Below, one piece after another: positions 26,974-35,533 of a stretch of DNA of 64,000 nt (the first letter of the stretch is position 1; every line of letters begins with the position of its first letter). A model generated the notes under the pieces. That model worked only from the letters and a program-made list of their open reading frames with translations, had not been told where the DNA came from and did not search any database. The DNA is from NCED01 sp035493955. Lineage in GTDB: Bacteria; Pseudomonadota; Alphaproteobacteria; Caulobacterales; Caulobacteraceae. The position numbers were made by a program, and so were the translations under genes. The stretch is from contig DATJHI010000023.1 of assembly GCA_035493955.1 (NCBI GenBank), positions 124,001 to 188,000 of the forward strand, given 5' to 3'.

Positions 26974-28341
26974 ATGGGCAAGATCGAGCCGGCGAGGCGC
27001 AGCTATTTCGGCACCGACGGCATCCGCGGCCGCGCCAACACCCCGCCGATGAACGCCGAGGTCGCCCTGCGCGTCGGCCTGGCCGCCGGAAAGCTGTTCC
27101 GCCGCGATCCCGACCGGCGCCACCTGGTGGTGATCGGCAAGGACACCCGCCTGTCAGGCTATATGATCGAGCCGGCCCTGGTCGCCGGCTTCGCCTCCGT
27201 CGGCATGGACGTGCGCCTGTTCGGGCCGCTGCCGACCCCGGCGGTGGCGATGATGACCCGCTCGATGCGCGCCGACCTCGGGGTGATGATCTCGGCGTCC
27301 CACAACGACTTCGCCGACAACGGCATCAAGCTGTTCGGCCCCGACGGCTACAAGCTGTCCGACGCCCGCGAATCCGAAATCGAGGCCCTGATGGACGAGG
27401 GCCTGCAGGAGAGCCTGGCCGAGCCGCGCGAGTTGGGCCGGGTGCAGCGGATGGACGAGGCCCAGGCCCGCTACATCGAGATCGCCAAGGCGACCTTCCC
27501 GCGCAACCTGACCCTGGGCGGCCTGCGGGTGGTCATCGATTGCGCCAACGGCGCCGCCTACAAGGTCGCCCCCACGGCGCTCTACGAACTGGGGGCCGAG
27601 GTCAAGGCGATCGGCGTCGCCCCTGACGGGGTCAACATCAACAGCGAATGCGGCTCGACCCACCCCAAGGCCATGGCCGCGGCGGTGAAGGAATACCGAG
27701 CCGACATCGGCATCGCCCTGGACGGCGACGCGGACCGGCTGGTGATCTGCGACGAGCACGGCCAGATCGTCGACGGCGACCAGATCATGGCCATCATCGC
27801 CGGCCATTGGGCCGCCAACGGCCAGCTGAGGGGCGGCGGGGTCGTCGCCACGGTAATGTCGAACCTCGGCTTCGAGCGCTTCCTCGGCGAGAAGGGCCTG
27901 AAGCTGGAGCGCACCCAGGTCGGCGACCGCTATGTGATGGAGCGCATGCGCTCCGGCGGCTTCAACCTCGGCGGCGAGCCGAGCGGCCATGTCATCCTGT
28001 CGGACGTCTCCACCACCGGCGACGGCCTGATCGCGGCCCTGCAGGTGCTGGCGGTGATGGTGCAGTCGGGCAAGCCGATGAGCGCCCTGGCCCGCCAATT
28101 CGAGCCCGCGCCCCAGAAGATGGAGAACGTCCGCTTCAAGGGCGGCCAGCCCCTGGCCAACGCCGGGGTCAAGGCCGCCATCGCCGAGGCCGAGGCGCGG
28201 CTGAACGGTTCGGGCCGGGTGCTGGTCCGCGCCTCGGGCACCGAACCCCTGATCCGGATCATGGCCGAGGGCGACGACGAGAAGCTGATCGCCCAACTGG
28301 TCAAGGACATCGCCGGCAAGGTGCGCGAAGCCGCGGCTTGA
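26974..28341 (+). CDS. glmM: Phosphoglucosamine mutase, 455 aa
   Basis: GlmM converts glucosamine-6-phosphate to glucosamine-1-phosphate. Visible are FGTDGIRGRAN, the phosphoserine loop VMISASHND (Ser109), the Mg site DGDADR, the sugar-binding GGEPSGH, and the phosphate-binding RASGTEPLIR. In-frame starts also exist at 26935 (GTG) and 26947 (ATG). The ATG at 26974 has GAGGA just upstream and best matches family length. The next gene converges with a hairpin repeat between them. Confidence 0.95.
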   Translation: MGKIEPARRSYFGTDGIRGRANTPPMNAEVALRVGLAAGKLFRRDPDRRHLVVIGKDTRLSGYMIEPALVAGFASVGMDVRLFGPLPTPAVAMMTRSMRADLGVMISASHNDFADNGIKLFGPDGYKLSDARESEIEALMDEGLQESLAEPRELGRVQRMDEAQARYIEIAKATFPRNLTLGGLRVVIDCANGAAYKVAPTALYELGAEVKAIGVAPDGVNINSECGSTHPKAMAAAVKEYRADIGIALDGDADRLVICDEHGQIVDGDQIMAIIAGHWAANGQLRGGGVVATVMSNLGFERFLGEKGLKLERTQVGDRYVMERMRSGGFNLGGEPSGHVILSDVSTTGDGLIAALQVLAVMVQSGKPMSALARQFEPAPQKMENVRFKGGQPLANAGVKAAIAEAEARLNGSGRVLVRASGTEPLIRIMAEGDDEKLIAQLVKDIAGKVREAAA

Positions 28342-28369
28342 GACCGCAGAAGACTGGACGCTCCGGCTT

Positions 28370-28392
28370 CCTTCTCCCCTTGCGGGAGAAGG
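28370..28392. repeat. 23-bp hairpin repeat, copy 2
   Basis: Exact reverse complement of copy 1 at 20043-20065 (stem CCTTCTCCC, loop CTTGC). It lies 28 bp after the glmM stop and directly before the stop of the convergent mutase gene, where it could act as a bidirectional terminator. Confidence 0.7.
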
Positions 28393-28393
28393 C

Positions 28394-29896
28394 TCAGATC
28401 TCCTGGTTGTAGGCCCCGACCTCGGACCGCTTGGCCAGGCGGGGCTTCACCTCCTGGTGGAACAGGGCCCGCATGTCGTCGGCCGAGTCCATGCTCTCGA
28501 CCACCACCACCAGTTCGGGCTTGTTCGAGGACGCGCGCACCAGCACCCAGGACCCGTCCTCCAGGGTGACGCGCACGCCGTTGACGGTGATGACGTCGCG
28601 GATCTTCCGGCCCAGGATCGCGCCGCCGCCGTTCGCCAGGGCCTGGTAGTCGCGCACCACGTCCTCGACCACCCCGTATTTGGTCTCGTCGGCGCAGTGT
28701 GGCGACATGGTCAGCGAGGTGTAGGCCAGCGGCAGGGCCTTTTTCAGGTCGGATAGTTTCTTGCCCGGATTGCGGTCCATCATCGCCAGCACGGCCGAGG
28801 CCGCCACGATGCCGTCGTCGTAGCCACGGCCGAAGGGGGCGTTGAAGAAGAAGTGGCCGGACTTCTCGAACCCGGCCAGGGCGCCCAGTTCGGCGGTCTT
28901 GCGCTTGATGTAGCTGTGGCCGGTCTTCCAGTAGACGGTCGTGGCCCCGTTGGCCTTCAGGATCGGGTCGGTGGCGTAGAGGCCGGTCGACTTCACGTCG
29001 GCGATGAAGGTCGCATTGGGATGTATGGCCGACAGGTCGCGGGCCAGCATCAGGCCGATCTTGTCGGCGAAGATCTCCTCGCCCTCGTCGTCCACCACTC
29101 CGCACCGGTCGCCGTCGCCGTCGAAGCCGAGCGCCAGGTCCGCCCCTTCGGCCTTCACCACCTGCGCCATGGCGTGCAGCATCTCGTGGTCTTCGGGGTT
29201 CGGGTTGTATTTGGGGAAGGTGTAGTCGAGCCCGATGTCCATGGGGATCACCTCGGCCCCCATCCGAGTCAGGGCCTCAGGCGCAAAGGCGCCGGCGGTG
29301 CCGTTGCCGCAGGCCGCCACCACGCGCAGCTTGCGCTTCAGCTTCACCCGCGACGAGACGTCGGCGATATAGCGCTCCATGAAGCCGTCGATGCGGGTGA
29401 GTTTTCCGCCGGAACGCTCCACGCCCGTTCCGGAAAGCACGATCTCCTTCAGGCGGCCGATCTCGTCCGGGCCGAAGGTCAGGGGCCTCGCGGCGCCCAT
29501 CTTCACCCCCGTCCAGCCGTTCTCGTTGTGGCTGGCGGTGACCATGGCCACGCAGGCGACGTCCAGTTCGAACTGGGCGAAATAGGCGGTGGGCGACAGG
29601 GCCAGGCCGATGTCGACCACCTCGCAGCCGGCGGCGATCAGGCCCAGGGTGAGGGCCTGTTTCACCGAAGCCGAATAGGAGCGGTAGTCGTGGCCGACCA
29701 CCACCCTCGGCGCGACCCCGATCTCATGGATATAGGTCCCAAGGCCCAGCCCCAGGGCCTGCACGCCCAGAAGGTTGATCTCCTTGCCCAAGATCCAGCG
29801 GGCGTCGTACTCGCGGAACCCCGTGGCCTTGACCAGGGCGGTGGTCTCGTAGGCCAGGGTGTTGGCGACGAGGTCGGCACGCGGGATCAGCGGCAT
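28394..29896 (-). CDS. Phosphomannomutase/phosphoglucomutase, 500 aa
   Basis: An alpha-D-phosphohexomutase with the four usual domains: the phosphoserine loop MVTASHNENGWTGVKMG, a Mg loop GFDGDGDRCGV, sugar-binding EKSGHFFF, and C-terminal phosphate-binding RASSNKPELVVVVE. It is somewhat longer than bacterial AlgC/ManB proteins (about 460 aa). It supplies mannose-1-P or glucose-1-P for envelope sugars. GGAG lies 7 nt before the ATG. The last motif reads SSNKP where most members have SGTEP or SNTEP. Confidence 0.88.
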   Translation of the reverse strand: MPLIPRADLVANTLAYETTALVKATGFREYDARWILGKEINLLGVQALGLGLGTYIHEIGVAPRVVVGHDYRSYSASVKQALTLGLIAAGCEVVDIGLALSPTAYFAQFELDVACVAMVTASHNENGWTGVKMGAARPLTFGPDEIGRLKEIVLSGTGVERSGGKLTRIDGFMERYIADVSSRVKLKRKLRVVAACGNGTAGAFAPEALTRMGAEVIPMDIGLDYTFPKYNPNPEDHEMLHAMAQVVKAEGADLALGFDGDGDRCGVVDDEGEEIFADKIGLMLARDLSAIHPNATFIADVKSTGLYATDPILKANGATTVYWKTGHSYIKRKTAELGALAGFEKSGHFFFNAPFGRGYDDGIVAASAVLAMMDRNPGKKLSDLKKALPLAYTSLTMSPHCADETKYGVVEDVVRDYQALANGGGAILGRKIRDVITVNGVRVTLEDGSWVLVRASSNKPELVVVVESMDSADDMRALFHQEVKPRLAKRSEVGAYNQEI

Positions 29897-29968
29897 GAAC
29901 GGCTCCGGATTGAGGACATGAGAGGTTTAGACGGGGTCGTCAGGCCGGGCAACGCGCCCGGGTCCTGA

Positions 29969-30934
29969 TCATATGACTCCGGCGCGTAACAAATCGTGGA
30001 TGTGCAATATGCCCACCGGCCGGGCGTCCTTGACCACGAACAGCACCGTCACCAGGGGCGGCGGCTCGTTCATCAGCTTCAACGCCTCGGCGGCCAGGGT
30101 CTCGGGGGTCACCGTCTTGGGCGCGGGCGTCATCACCTCGCCGGCGGTGTGATCCAGAAGGCCGGTCATGTGGCGGCGCAGGTCGCCGTCGGTGACGATC
30201 CCCTCCAGCCGCCCGTCCGGTCCGACGACGCCGACGCAGCCGAACCGGCGTTCGGTCATCACCAGCAGGGCCTCGTGCATCGGCGCATGGCGGGCGATCA
30301 GCGGCAGCTCCTCGCCGACGTGCATCAGGTCCTTCACCGCCCTGAGCGCCGCGCCCAGCTTGCCGCCGGGATGCAGGGTGCGGAAGTCGGCGGCGGTGAA
30401 TCCCCGCCGCTCCAGGAGGGCCACCGCCAGGGCGTCGCCGAGGGCGATCTGCAGGGTGGTCGATGTGGTCGGCGCGTCCAGCGCCTCGGCCGCCTCGGGC
30501 GCCGAGGGGATGGGGAGCACGATGTCGGCGGCCCGGCCCAGCGGGCTGTCGCAGACCGCGGTGATGGCGATCAGCGGGATGCCGAAGCGCTTGGCGTAGG
30601 CGGCGATCTCGTCCAGTTCGCTGGCGCCGCCGGATTTCGACAAAGCCAGGACCGCGTCCTCCCCGGTGATCATGCCCAGATCGCCGTGGCTGGCCTCGCC
30701 GGCGTGGACGAACAGGGCCGGCGTCCCGGTGGAGGCGAGCGTCGCCGCGATCTTGCGCGCCACATGCCCGGACTTGCCGACCCCGGTGCACACCACCCGG
30801 CCCTTCAGGGCGGCGATGCAGTCCATGGCCCGGCTGAACCCGCCGTCGAGCTCGAGGGCCATACGGCCGAGCGCCTCGGCCTCGGCGCGCAGCACCCGGC
30901 GTCCCACGGCGATGGCGTCGAACGGCTGGCTCAC
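29969..30934 (-). CDS. kdsD: D-arabinose-5-phosphate isomerase (KdsD/KpsF family), 321 aa
   Basis: Converts ribulose-5-P to arabinose-5-P for Kdo synthesis in LPS. SIS domain: GRVVCTGVGKSGHVARKIAATLASTG and HGDLGMITGEDAVLALSKSG, with a conserved FRTLHPGGKLG link; then two CBS domains (residues about 205-320). The frame extends far upstream, but the GTG at 30934 gives VSQPFDAIAVG and the normal 320-aa size. It overlaps the small membrane-protein gene by 4 bp (GTGA). Confidence 0.93.
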   Translation of the reverse strand: MSQPFDAIAVGRRVLRAEAEALGRMALELDGGFSRAMDCIAALKGRVVCTGVGKSGHVARKIAATLASTGTPALFVHAGEASHGDLGMITGEDAVLALSKSGGASELDEIAAYAKRFGIPLIAITAVCDSPLGRAADIVLPIPSAPEAAEALDAPTTSTTLQIALGDALAVALLERRGFTAADFRTLHPGGKLGAALRAVKDLMHVGEELPLIARHAPMHEALLVMTERRFGCVGVVGPDGRLEGIVTDGDLRRHMTGLLDHTAGEVMTPAPKTVTPETLAAEALKLMNEPPPLVTVLFVVKDARPVGILHIHDLLRAGVI

Positions 30935-31149
30935 AAGGCGCCTTTCAGCTGGACGGCGGCGGCCGTCGGCGGCGAGGAGGGCGGAACCGCGGCGGGCGCC
31001 GGGACGGGCGGGGCGGCCGCCTCCACCGCAAGCGGATGGCCGAAGGGTGCCGGGGAGGGGGTCCCCAGGCCCTGGGGCCAGACCAGGGCCAACGCGATCG
31101 CTCCCGCGGCGAGCAGGCCGGCCATGACGAAGAAGACGGCGTCGGACAT
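30931..31149 (-). CDS. Small single-pass membrane protein, 72 aa
   Basis: Function not recognised. One N-terminal transmembrane helix (AVFFVMAGLLAAGAIALALVW) is followed by a Pro/Ala-rich tail likely facing the periplasm. The ATG at 31149 has GGGAGG 5 nt upstream; a longer frame to 31278 exists but has no ribosome-binding site. The stop overlaps the GTG of kdsD, so the two form an operon. Confidence 0.7.
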   Translation of the reverse strand: MSDAVFFVMAGLLAAGAIALALVWPQGLGTPSPAPFGHPLAVEAAAPPVPAPAAVPPSSPPTAAAVQLKGAL

Positions 31150-31222
31150 CCTGCCTCCCATAGCAGCGCAAAGCCTTGCAGGACAAACCCTTGGGATGAG
31201 GTGCGGCGAAATCGGCGCCCGC

Positions 31223-31248
31223 TTGACGTCGCGCTCCTCGCGCTCTAG
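31223..31248 (+). promoter_or_regulatory. Putative housekeeping promoter of gpmA
   Basis: TTGACG (31223-31228), 13 nt, then GCTCTAG (31242-31248). This is close to the Caulobacter sigma-73 pattern TTGACGS-N10-14-GCTANAWC. The gpmA start codon is 35 nt downstream. Confidence 0.55.
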
Positions 31249-31283
31249 CCGAGCCCACAGTCCTTGAAAGGGAACCACCGCCG

Positions 31284-31991
31284 ATGCCCGTCCTCGCCCT
31301 CCTACGCCACGGCCAGAGCCAGTGGAACCTGGAGAATCGCTTCACCGGTTGGGTGGACGTCGATCTGACCGCCCAGGGCGAGGCCGAAGCGCGCCGCGGG
31401 GGCGAGCTGGTCGCCGGCGCGGGCCTGGCTTTCGACCGCGCCTACGCCTCGGTGCTGACCCGCGCCATCCGCACCGCGGACCTCGCCCTGCAGGCGGCCG
31501 GCCAGCTGTGGATCCCGATGACCAAGGACTGGCGCCTGAACGAGCGCCACTACGGGGCTCTGACCGGGCTCGACAAGGCCGAGACCGCCGCCCTCCACGG
31601 AGAAGAGCAGGTCAAGATCTGGCGCCGTTCCTACGACGTCCCGCCGCCGCCGCTTGCTCCCGGCGGCCCCTATGATTTCACCCGCGACCGCCGCTACGCC
31701 GGCGCCGGCATCCCCGATACCGAAAGCCTCAAGACCACCCTGACGCGGGTATTGCCCTATTGGGAGGAGGCGATCGCCCCCAACCTGCGCCGCGGCGAGA
31801 CCGTGCTGATCGCCGCCCACGGCAATTCGCTGCGGGCGATCGTCAAGCACCTGTTCGAGGTCGGCGAGAACGAGATCGTCGGGGTCGAGATTCCCACGGG
31901 CAACCCGTTGGTGATCGAGCTGGACGCCAACCTGCGCCCGCTCAGCGCGCGTTACCTGGACGAATCGCGGGCGCAGCCATTGCCGCTCTGA
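31284..31991 (+). CDS. gpmA: 2,3-bisphosphoglycerate-dependent phosphoglycerate mutase, 235 aa
   Basis: Interconverts 3- and 2-phosphoglycerate in glycolysis. LALLRHGQSQWNLENRFTGW carries the phospho-His of the RHG motif; LNERHYGALTGLDKAETA and AAHGNSLRAIVKHL give the second catalytic His and the conserved helix. Length is typical. It is divergent from the kdsD operon, with a good promoter between. Confidence 0.96.
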   Translation: MPVLALLRHGQSQWNLENRFTGWVDVDLTAQGEAEARRGGELVAGAGLAFDRAYASVLTRAIRTADLALQAAGQLWIPMTKDWRLNERHYGALTGLDKAETAALHGEEQVKIWRRSYDVPPPPLAPGGPYDFTRDRRYAGAGIPDTESLKTTLTRVLPYWEEAIAPNLRRGETVLIAAHGNSLRAIVKHLFEVGENEIVGVEIPTGNPLVIELDANLRPLSARYLDESRAQPLPL

Positions 31992-32078
31992 AGCCGCCAT
32001 TTTCCCGGCAAGTGAGAGGGAACGTGGTTAACCTTTTGTCAGAGCTTCCTTAATCCACGCGGCCTTAAGCTTGCGGCC

Positions 32079-33359
32079 ATGCGAGCCCAGCAAACCGCAG
32101 TCAATTTTCGGCGGCTGACCCAATTGGAGGTCGACGCCATCTGCGCGCGGCACGACCGGCTGTGGCACGCCAAGCCCGGCGGGGCGCGGGCGGTGTTTTC
32201 CTTCGCCGACCTGTCCGGTCTGTCCTTGCGCGGCCGCAACCTTTGCGACGCCGATTTCACGGGGGCGGTCGCCGCCGACTGCGACTTCACCGGCGCCCGA
32301 CTCGACAACGCCAACATGTTCTGCGCCGACCTGCAGAGTGCGACCTTCATCGAGGCGTCCATGCGCCGGGTCGATCTGCGGGGCGCCAGCTTGCGCGGGG
32401 CCAATCTGGCCGGGGCCGACCTGTTCGAGGCGGATCTGCGCGAGGGCTCCATCGCCACCGCCGACGCCAAGCTGGGCTTGCGCCCATACGAGCATCCTCG
32501 CCGTCCCGGCGAATTTTCCGGCGCCAGCCTTCGCGGAGCCAATCTGCAGCGCTCGAAGCTGTCGGGGGTCATGGCCGTCTGCGCCGACTTCACCGACGCG
32601 GTGATGCGGGAGGCCAAGCTGGTCCGGGCCAATCTGAAGCATTGCTCGCTGCACGGGGCGGATTTGGCCGGCGCGGACCTCTCGGGCGCCGATCTGGCCG
32701 GGGCGGACCTGCGCGACGCGGTGCTGGTGGGGACCAAGACCATCGCCTGGAACGTCAGCGGAGCCGATCTGGAGGGCGCGCTCACCGACAAGCCCCACGG
32801 CCGCGACGTCGCCGAGCTTCCCTACGGCGAGATGCTCGACGCCCATGCCCTGTGGTGCGAAACCGGCGGCGCCGAGGGCGCGCCGTCGGCTTTCGACGAG
32901 GCCGACCTCAGGGTCCTGAAATCGATCCGCGGCCTGAATCTGACGGCGCTTTCGGCCCGGAGCGCAGTGTTCTACGGCCTCGACATGGAAGGTGTGCAGT
33001 TGCAAGGCGCGCATCTGGAGGGGGCGGACCTGCGCGCCTGCAATCTGCGCGGGGCCGACCTGCGGGGGGCGCGGCTGGTCAACGCCAAGCTGTCGGGCGC
33101 GGACCTGCGCCAGGCCCACCTCGGCCCGCTGCTGATGGCGGGGGACCGGCTGTTGCCGGCCGACCTGTCCGGGGCGGTGCTGAAAGGGGCGGACCTTTCC
33201 CGCGCCGACCTGAGGCGGGCCGTGTTCGTGGGGGCCGATCTGGAGCGGGTGAGCTTCGTCGGGGCCGCCCTGCGCCAGATCGACCTCACCGGCGCATGCC
33301 TCGCGGGGGCGAAGGGCCTGCCCGACCCGGAGACCGACGCTCCGCCTCCCGATCATTAA
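32079..33359 (+). CDS. Pentapeptide-repeat protein, 426 aa
   Basis: The N-terminal about 60 residues (RRLTQLEVDAICARHDRLWH, then FSFADLSGLSLRGRNL) lead into two blocks of A(D/N)LXX pentapeptide repeats (about residues 50-225 and 290-420) that form a right-handed beta helix. The blocks are joined by a linker with AHALWCE and DEADLRVL. Function is unknown; members bind DNA-mimicking targets or act as structural scaffolds. It is a paralogue of the next gene. TTAACC-N16-TTAA lies 25-50 bp upstream. No signal peptide is seen. Confidence 0.85.
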   Translation: MRAQQTAVNFRRLTQLEVDAICARHDRLWHAKPGGARAVFSFADLSGLSLRGRNLCDADFTGAVAADCDFTGARLDNANMFCADLQSATFIEASMRRVDLRGASLRGANLAGADLFEADLREGSIATADAKLGLRPYEHPRRPGEFSGASLRGANLQRSKLSGVMAVCADFTDAVMREAKLVRANLKHCSLHGADLAGADLSGADLAGADLRDAVLVGTKTIAWNVSGADLEGALTDKPHGRDVAELPYGEMLDAHALWCETGGAEGAPSAFDEADLRVLKSIRGLNLTALSARSAVFYGLDMEGVQLQGAHLEGADLRACNLRGADLRGARLVNAKLSGADLRQAHLGPLLMAGDRLLPADLSGAVLKGADLSRADLRRAVFVGADLERVSFVGAALRQIDLTGACLAGAKGLPDPETDAPPPDH

Positions 33360-33435
33360 CCGACAAACTTTCCGGTCGTTAAGGGCTCGGCCATAAGGCC
33401 GGGCTAAAGTCGCCAGGCCAACAGAGGGGGTGTTC

Positions 33436-34704
33436 GTGTCCACCAGCGCTGCAGCCGCGTCCAGTCAACGCCGCCTGTCCCAGGGCGAGCTCGATGTCGT
33501 GCTGTCGGCCCACGAGCGGTTCGTCACCGGCAAGCCGGGGGGCAAGCGCCTGTCGCTCCGATTCGTCGACCTGACCGGCCTCGACCTGGTTGGCCGCAAC
33601 CTGACCGACGTGGACCTGTCCGGCTCGGTGCTCGCCGGCGCCCGGCTGATGAAGGTGCAGGCGGAGCGGGCGGCCCTGTTCGGCTGCGACCTGCGCGGCG
33701 CCGACCTGCGCTATGCCAACCTTCGCCGCGCCGACCTGCGCGGCGTCTGCCTGCGCGGCGCGAACCTGTCCCTGGCCGACCTGACCCAGGCCGATTTCCG
33801 CGAGGGCCAGATCGCCATACCCCACCCCCGCAAGGGGCTCGACCTGCTCAAGCACGAGACACGCACCGGCGACCTCGACAACGCCGACTTCTCGGGGGCG
33901 ACCCTCGACGGATCGCATTTCAACGGCTCCTCAGCCTGCGCCGTCGATTTCAGCGACTGCTCCATGCGCGGGACCAAGCTGTCCGGGGCCAACCTGAAGG
34001 ACGCCAACCTGTCGGGCGCCATCATGGACGGGGCAGAGATCGCGGGCACCAACCTCGAGGGCGCCAATCTGGGCGGCGCGGTCATGACCGGCGTCGACAC
34101 CTCCAGCGCCAAGATGAGCCGCGCCAACCTTTCCGGCGTGCTGGGCGATCCGGACTCGGCGGCCGTCGCCCTGGCCGCCGACCTGCTGGAGCGGGCCAAG
34201 GCCAACCAGGCATGGTGCGAGAGCGGGGCCAGGTCGGGCTCCCCGGCCAATTTCGACAACCTGGACCTGCGTCCGATCCGCACCCTGTTGAAGGGCGGCA
34301 AGCTCACCGCCGCCTCGTTCAAGAACGCCTGCCTGGTGGGGTTGGACCTCTCCGGGGCGGCGCTGCAGGGGGCCAATTTCGAGGGCGCGGACCTGCGCGG
34401 GGCGTGCCTGATCGGCGCCGACCTGCGCGGCGCCCGCTTCGTCGGCGCCAATCTGACCAAGGTCGACCTGCGCAAGGCGGTCATGAGTCCTCTGCCCCTG
34501 GGCGGCGGGCGCGTGGCCCCGGTGAGCATGAGCGGGGCCCGGTTGCGTTATCTGGCCGCCCAGATGGGCGACTTGACCTCGGCGGTGTTCGACGACGCCG
34601 ACCTGCGCGGCGCCGACTTCACCGGCGCCAAGATCGAGCACGCCAGCTGGCGCGGCGCCAAGATGGCCTCGGCCCACGGCCTGGATTTCACCCAGGCGGC
34701 ATGA
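33436..34704 (+). CDS. Pentapeptide-repeat protein, paralogue, 422 aa
   Basis: Same architecture as the previous gene: RRLSQGELDVVLSAHERFV, FVDLTGLDLVGRNL, long runs of ADLRGA, NLSGA and NFEGA repeats, and a linker with NQAWCE and FDNLDLRPI. The conserved pattern A-x-W-C-E-x-G in both linkers contains an invariant Cys. The GTG at 33436 was chosen (GAGGGGG 5 nt upstream) over GTG 33430. TTAACC-N17-TTAA precedes it, as for its neighbour. The pair looks like a tandem duplication that has since diverged. Confidence 0.85.
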   Translation: MSTSAAAASSQRRLSQGELDVVLSAHERFVTGKPGGKRLSLRFVDLTGLDLVGRNLTDVDLSGSVLAGARLMKVQAERAALFGCDLRGADLRYANLRRADLRGVCLRGANLSLADLTQADFREGQIAIPHPRKGLDLLKHETRTGDLDNADFSGATLDGSHFNGSSACAVDFSDCSMRGTKLSGANLKDANLSGAIMDGAEIAGTNLEGANLGGAVMTGVDTSSAKMSRANLSGVLGDPDSAAVALAADLLERAKANQAWCESGARSGSPANFDNLDLRPIRTLLKGGKLTAASFKNACLVGLDLSGAALQGANFEGADLRGACLIGADLRGARFVGANLTKVDLRKAVMSPLPLGGGRVAPVSMSGARLRYLAAQMGDLTSAVFDDADLRGADFTGAKIEHASWRGAKMASAHGLDFTQAA

Positions 34705-34732
34705 AAAAGGGCGACGCCGTGAAGCGCCGCCC
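34704..34732 (-). terminator. Intrinsic terminator of hsp20
   Basis: On the minus strand, GGGCGGCGC pairs with GCGTCGCCC (one mismatch) around CGTGAA-type loop bases, then a run of five T (34704-34708 read as A on plus). It begins 30 bp beyond the hsp20 stop. Confidence 0.7.
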
Positions 34733-34761
34733 CTCGTCCTGAACACCCTCCGGCGGAGAGC

Positions 34762-35220
34762 TTAGGCCGCCTGGCCTTCAATGGCCGGCTGGGCCGGCGC
34801 CGCGGTGTTGATCTCCACCCGGCGCGGCTTCAGGCTCTCGGGCAGTTCGCGGCGAAGCGCGATCGAGAGCAGGCCGTCGGCGAGATTGGCCTCGGTCACC
34901 ACCACATAGTCGGCGAGCTGGAACCGGCGCTCGAAGTCGCGCGCGGCAAGGCCGTGATGGAGGTAGCGCTTGGCCTCGTCGTTGGCGGTCTTGCGACCGG
35001 CGACGGTGAGCACGTTCTCCTTCACGTCGACCGACAGTTCGTCGGGCTTGAACCCGGCCACCGCCAGCTCGATCCGATAGGCGTTCTCGCCCACGGTCTC
35101 GATGTTGTACGGCGGATAGCCGCCGGCGCCTTCGGCGCTGGCCGCGGTCTCGAGCAGCTTGGCCAGCCGGTCGAAGCCGACGACGGACCGGTAGAGGGGG
35201 GCGAAATCATAGGTACGCAT
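34762..35220 (-). CDS. Hsp20 family small heat-shock protein, 152 aa
   Basis: The alpha-crystallin domain spans about residues 40-130: YPPYNIETVGENAYRIELAVAGFKPDELSVDVKENVLTVAGRK, then FERRFQLADYV and LSIALRRELP. The N-terminus MRTYDFAPLYRSVVGFDRL is typical of IbpA-type proteins, which hold unfolded proteins for refolding. The ATG at 35220 has GGAGGA 6 nt upstream; the frame continues upstream but the leader is regulatory. It is preceded by a candidate heat-shock promoter and structured leader. Confidence 0.94.
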   Translation of the reverse strand: MRTYDFAPLYRSVVGFDRLAKLLETAASAEGAGGYPPYNIETVGENAYRIELAVAGFKPDELSVDVKENVLTVAGRKTANDEAKRYLHHGLAARDFERRFQLADYVVVTEANLADGLLSIALRRELPESLKPRRVEINTAAPAQPAIEGQAA

Positions 35221-35341
35221 GAGGCATCCTCCAATTAAGCAAGGTTGCAGGTCCGCTCCTCTGCGTCGGGGAACGGCCGAACCGGCCGGACGAGCCTGAG
35301 GAGACCCGACGGACCGGGAGGCCCGGACATCCAGCGCCTCG
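35221..35341 (-). promoter_or_regulatory. Candidate ROSE-like RNA thermometer in the hsp20 leader
   Basis: Just before the hsp20 ATG the RNA reads CCUUGCUUAAUUGGAGGAU. UUGCU (35242-35238) can pair with the Shine-Dalgarno GGAGGA (35232-35227) with one bulged G, the hallmark of ROSE elements upstream of alphaproteobacterial small heat-shock genes. Upstream, CGGCC-GGTT-GGCCG-type and CTCCTC/GAGGAG stems can form. It would melt at high temperature and free the ribosome-binding site. Not tested. Confidence 0.55.
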
Positions 35342-35348
35342 TCAGGGG

Positions 35349-35376
35349 ATGTGGGGAGCCCGGCGCCGGGATCAAG
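35349..35376 (-). promoter_or_regulatory. Candidate sigma-32 heat-shock promoter of hsp20
   Basis: Minus-strand CTTGA (35376-35372), 15-nt spacer, CCCCACAT (35356-35349), resembling the RpoH consensus CTTGAAA-N11-16-CCCCATNT. It gives a leader of about 120 nt before the hsp20 ATG. Confidence 0.6.
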
Positions 35377-35454
35377 GCGTCGGCGCCCGTTGAAATCGTT
35401 CGATATCGTCACCCGGCCTGGGAGGTCTGTCCGAAAGGAGCCGCCCGCCGTTCT

Positions 35455-35483
35455 TTGACCCCACTCGTCCCCCAGGCTAGACC
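35455..35483 (+). promoter_or_regulatory. Putative housekeeping promoter of the methyltransferase-like gene
   Basis: TTGACCC (35455-35461), 14 nt, GCTAGACC (35476-35483), close to the Caulobacter sigma-73 pattern. The start codon is 51 nt downstream. Together with the hsp20 leader and promoter it fills the 313-bp gap 35221-35533. Confidence 0.6.
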
Positions 35484-35533
35484 AGCGGCCTCGACATCGG
35501 TGGGCGGGGACAGAATCGGGTGCTGGTTTCGGT

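Noticed and set aside
32028..33382. CtrA boxes (TTAA-N7-TTAA) upstream of the pentapeptide genes
   Set aside because: The spacing is 16-17 nt, not 7, so these do not fit the CtrA consensus, although the shared pattern is noted.
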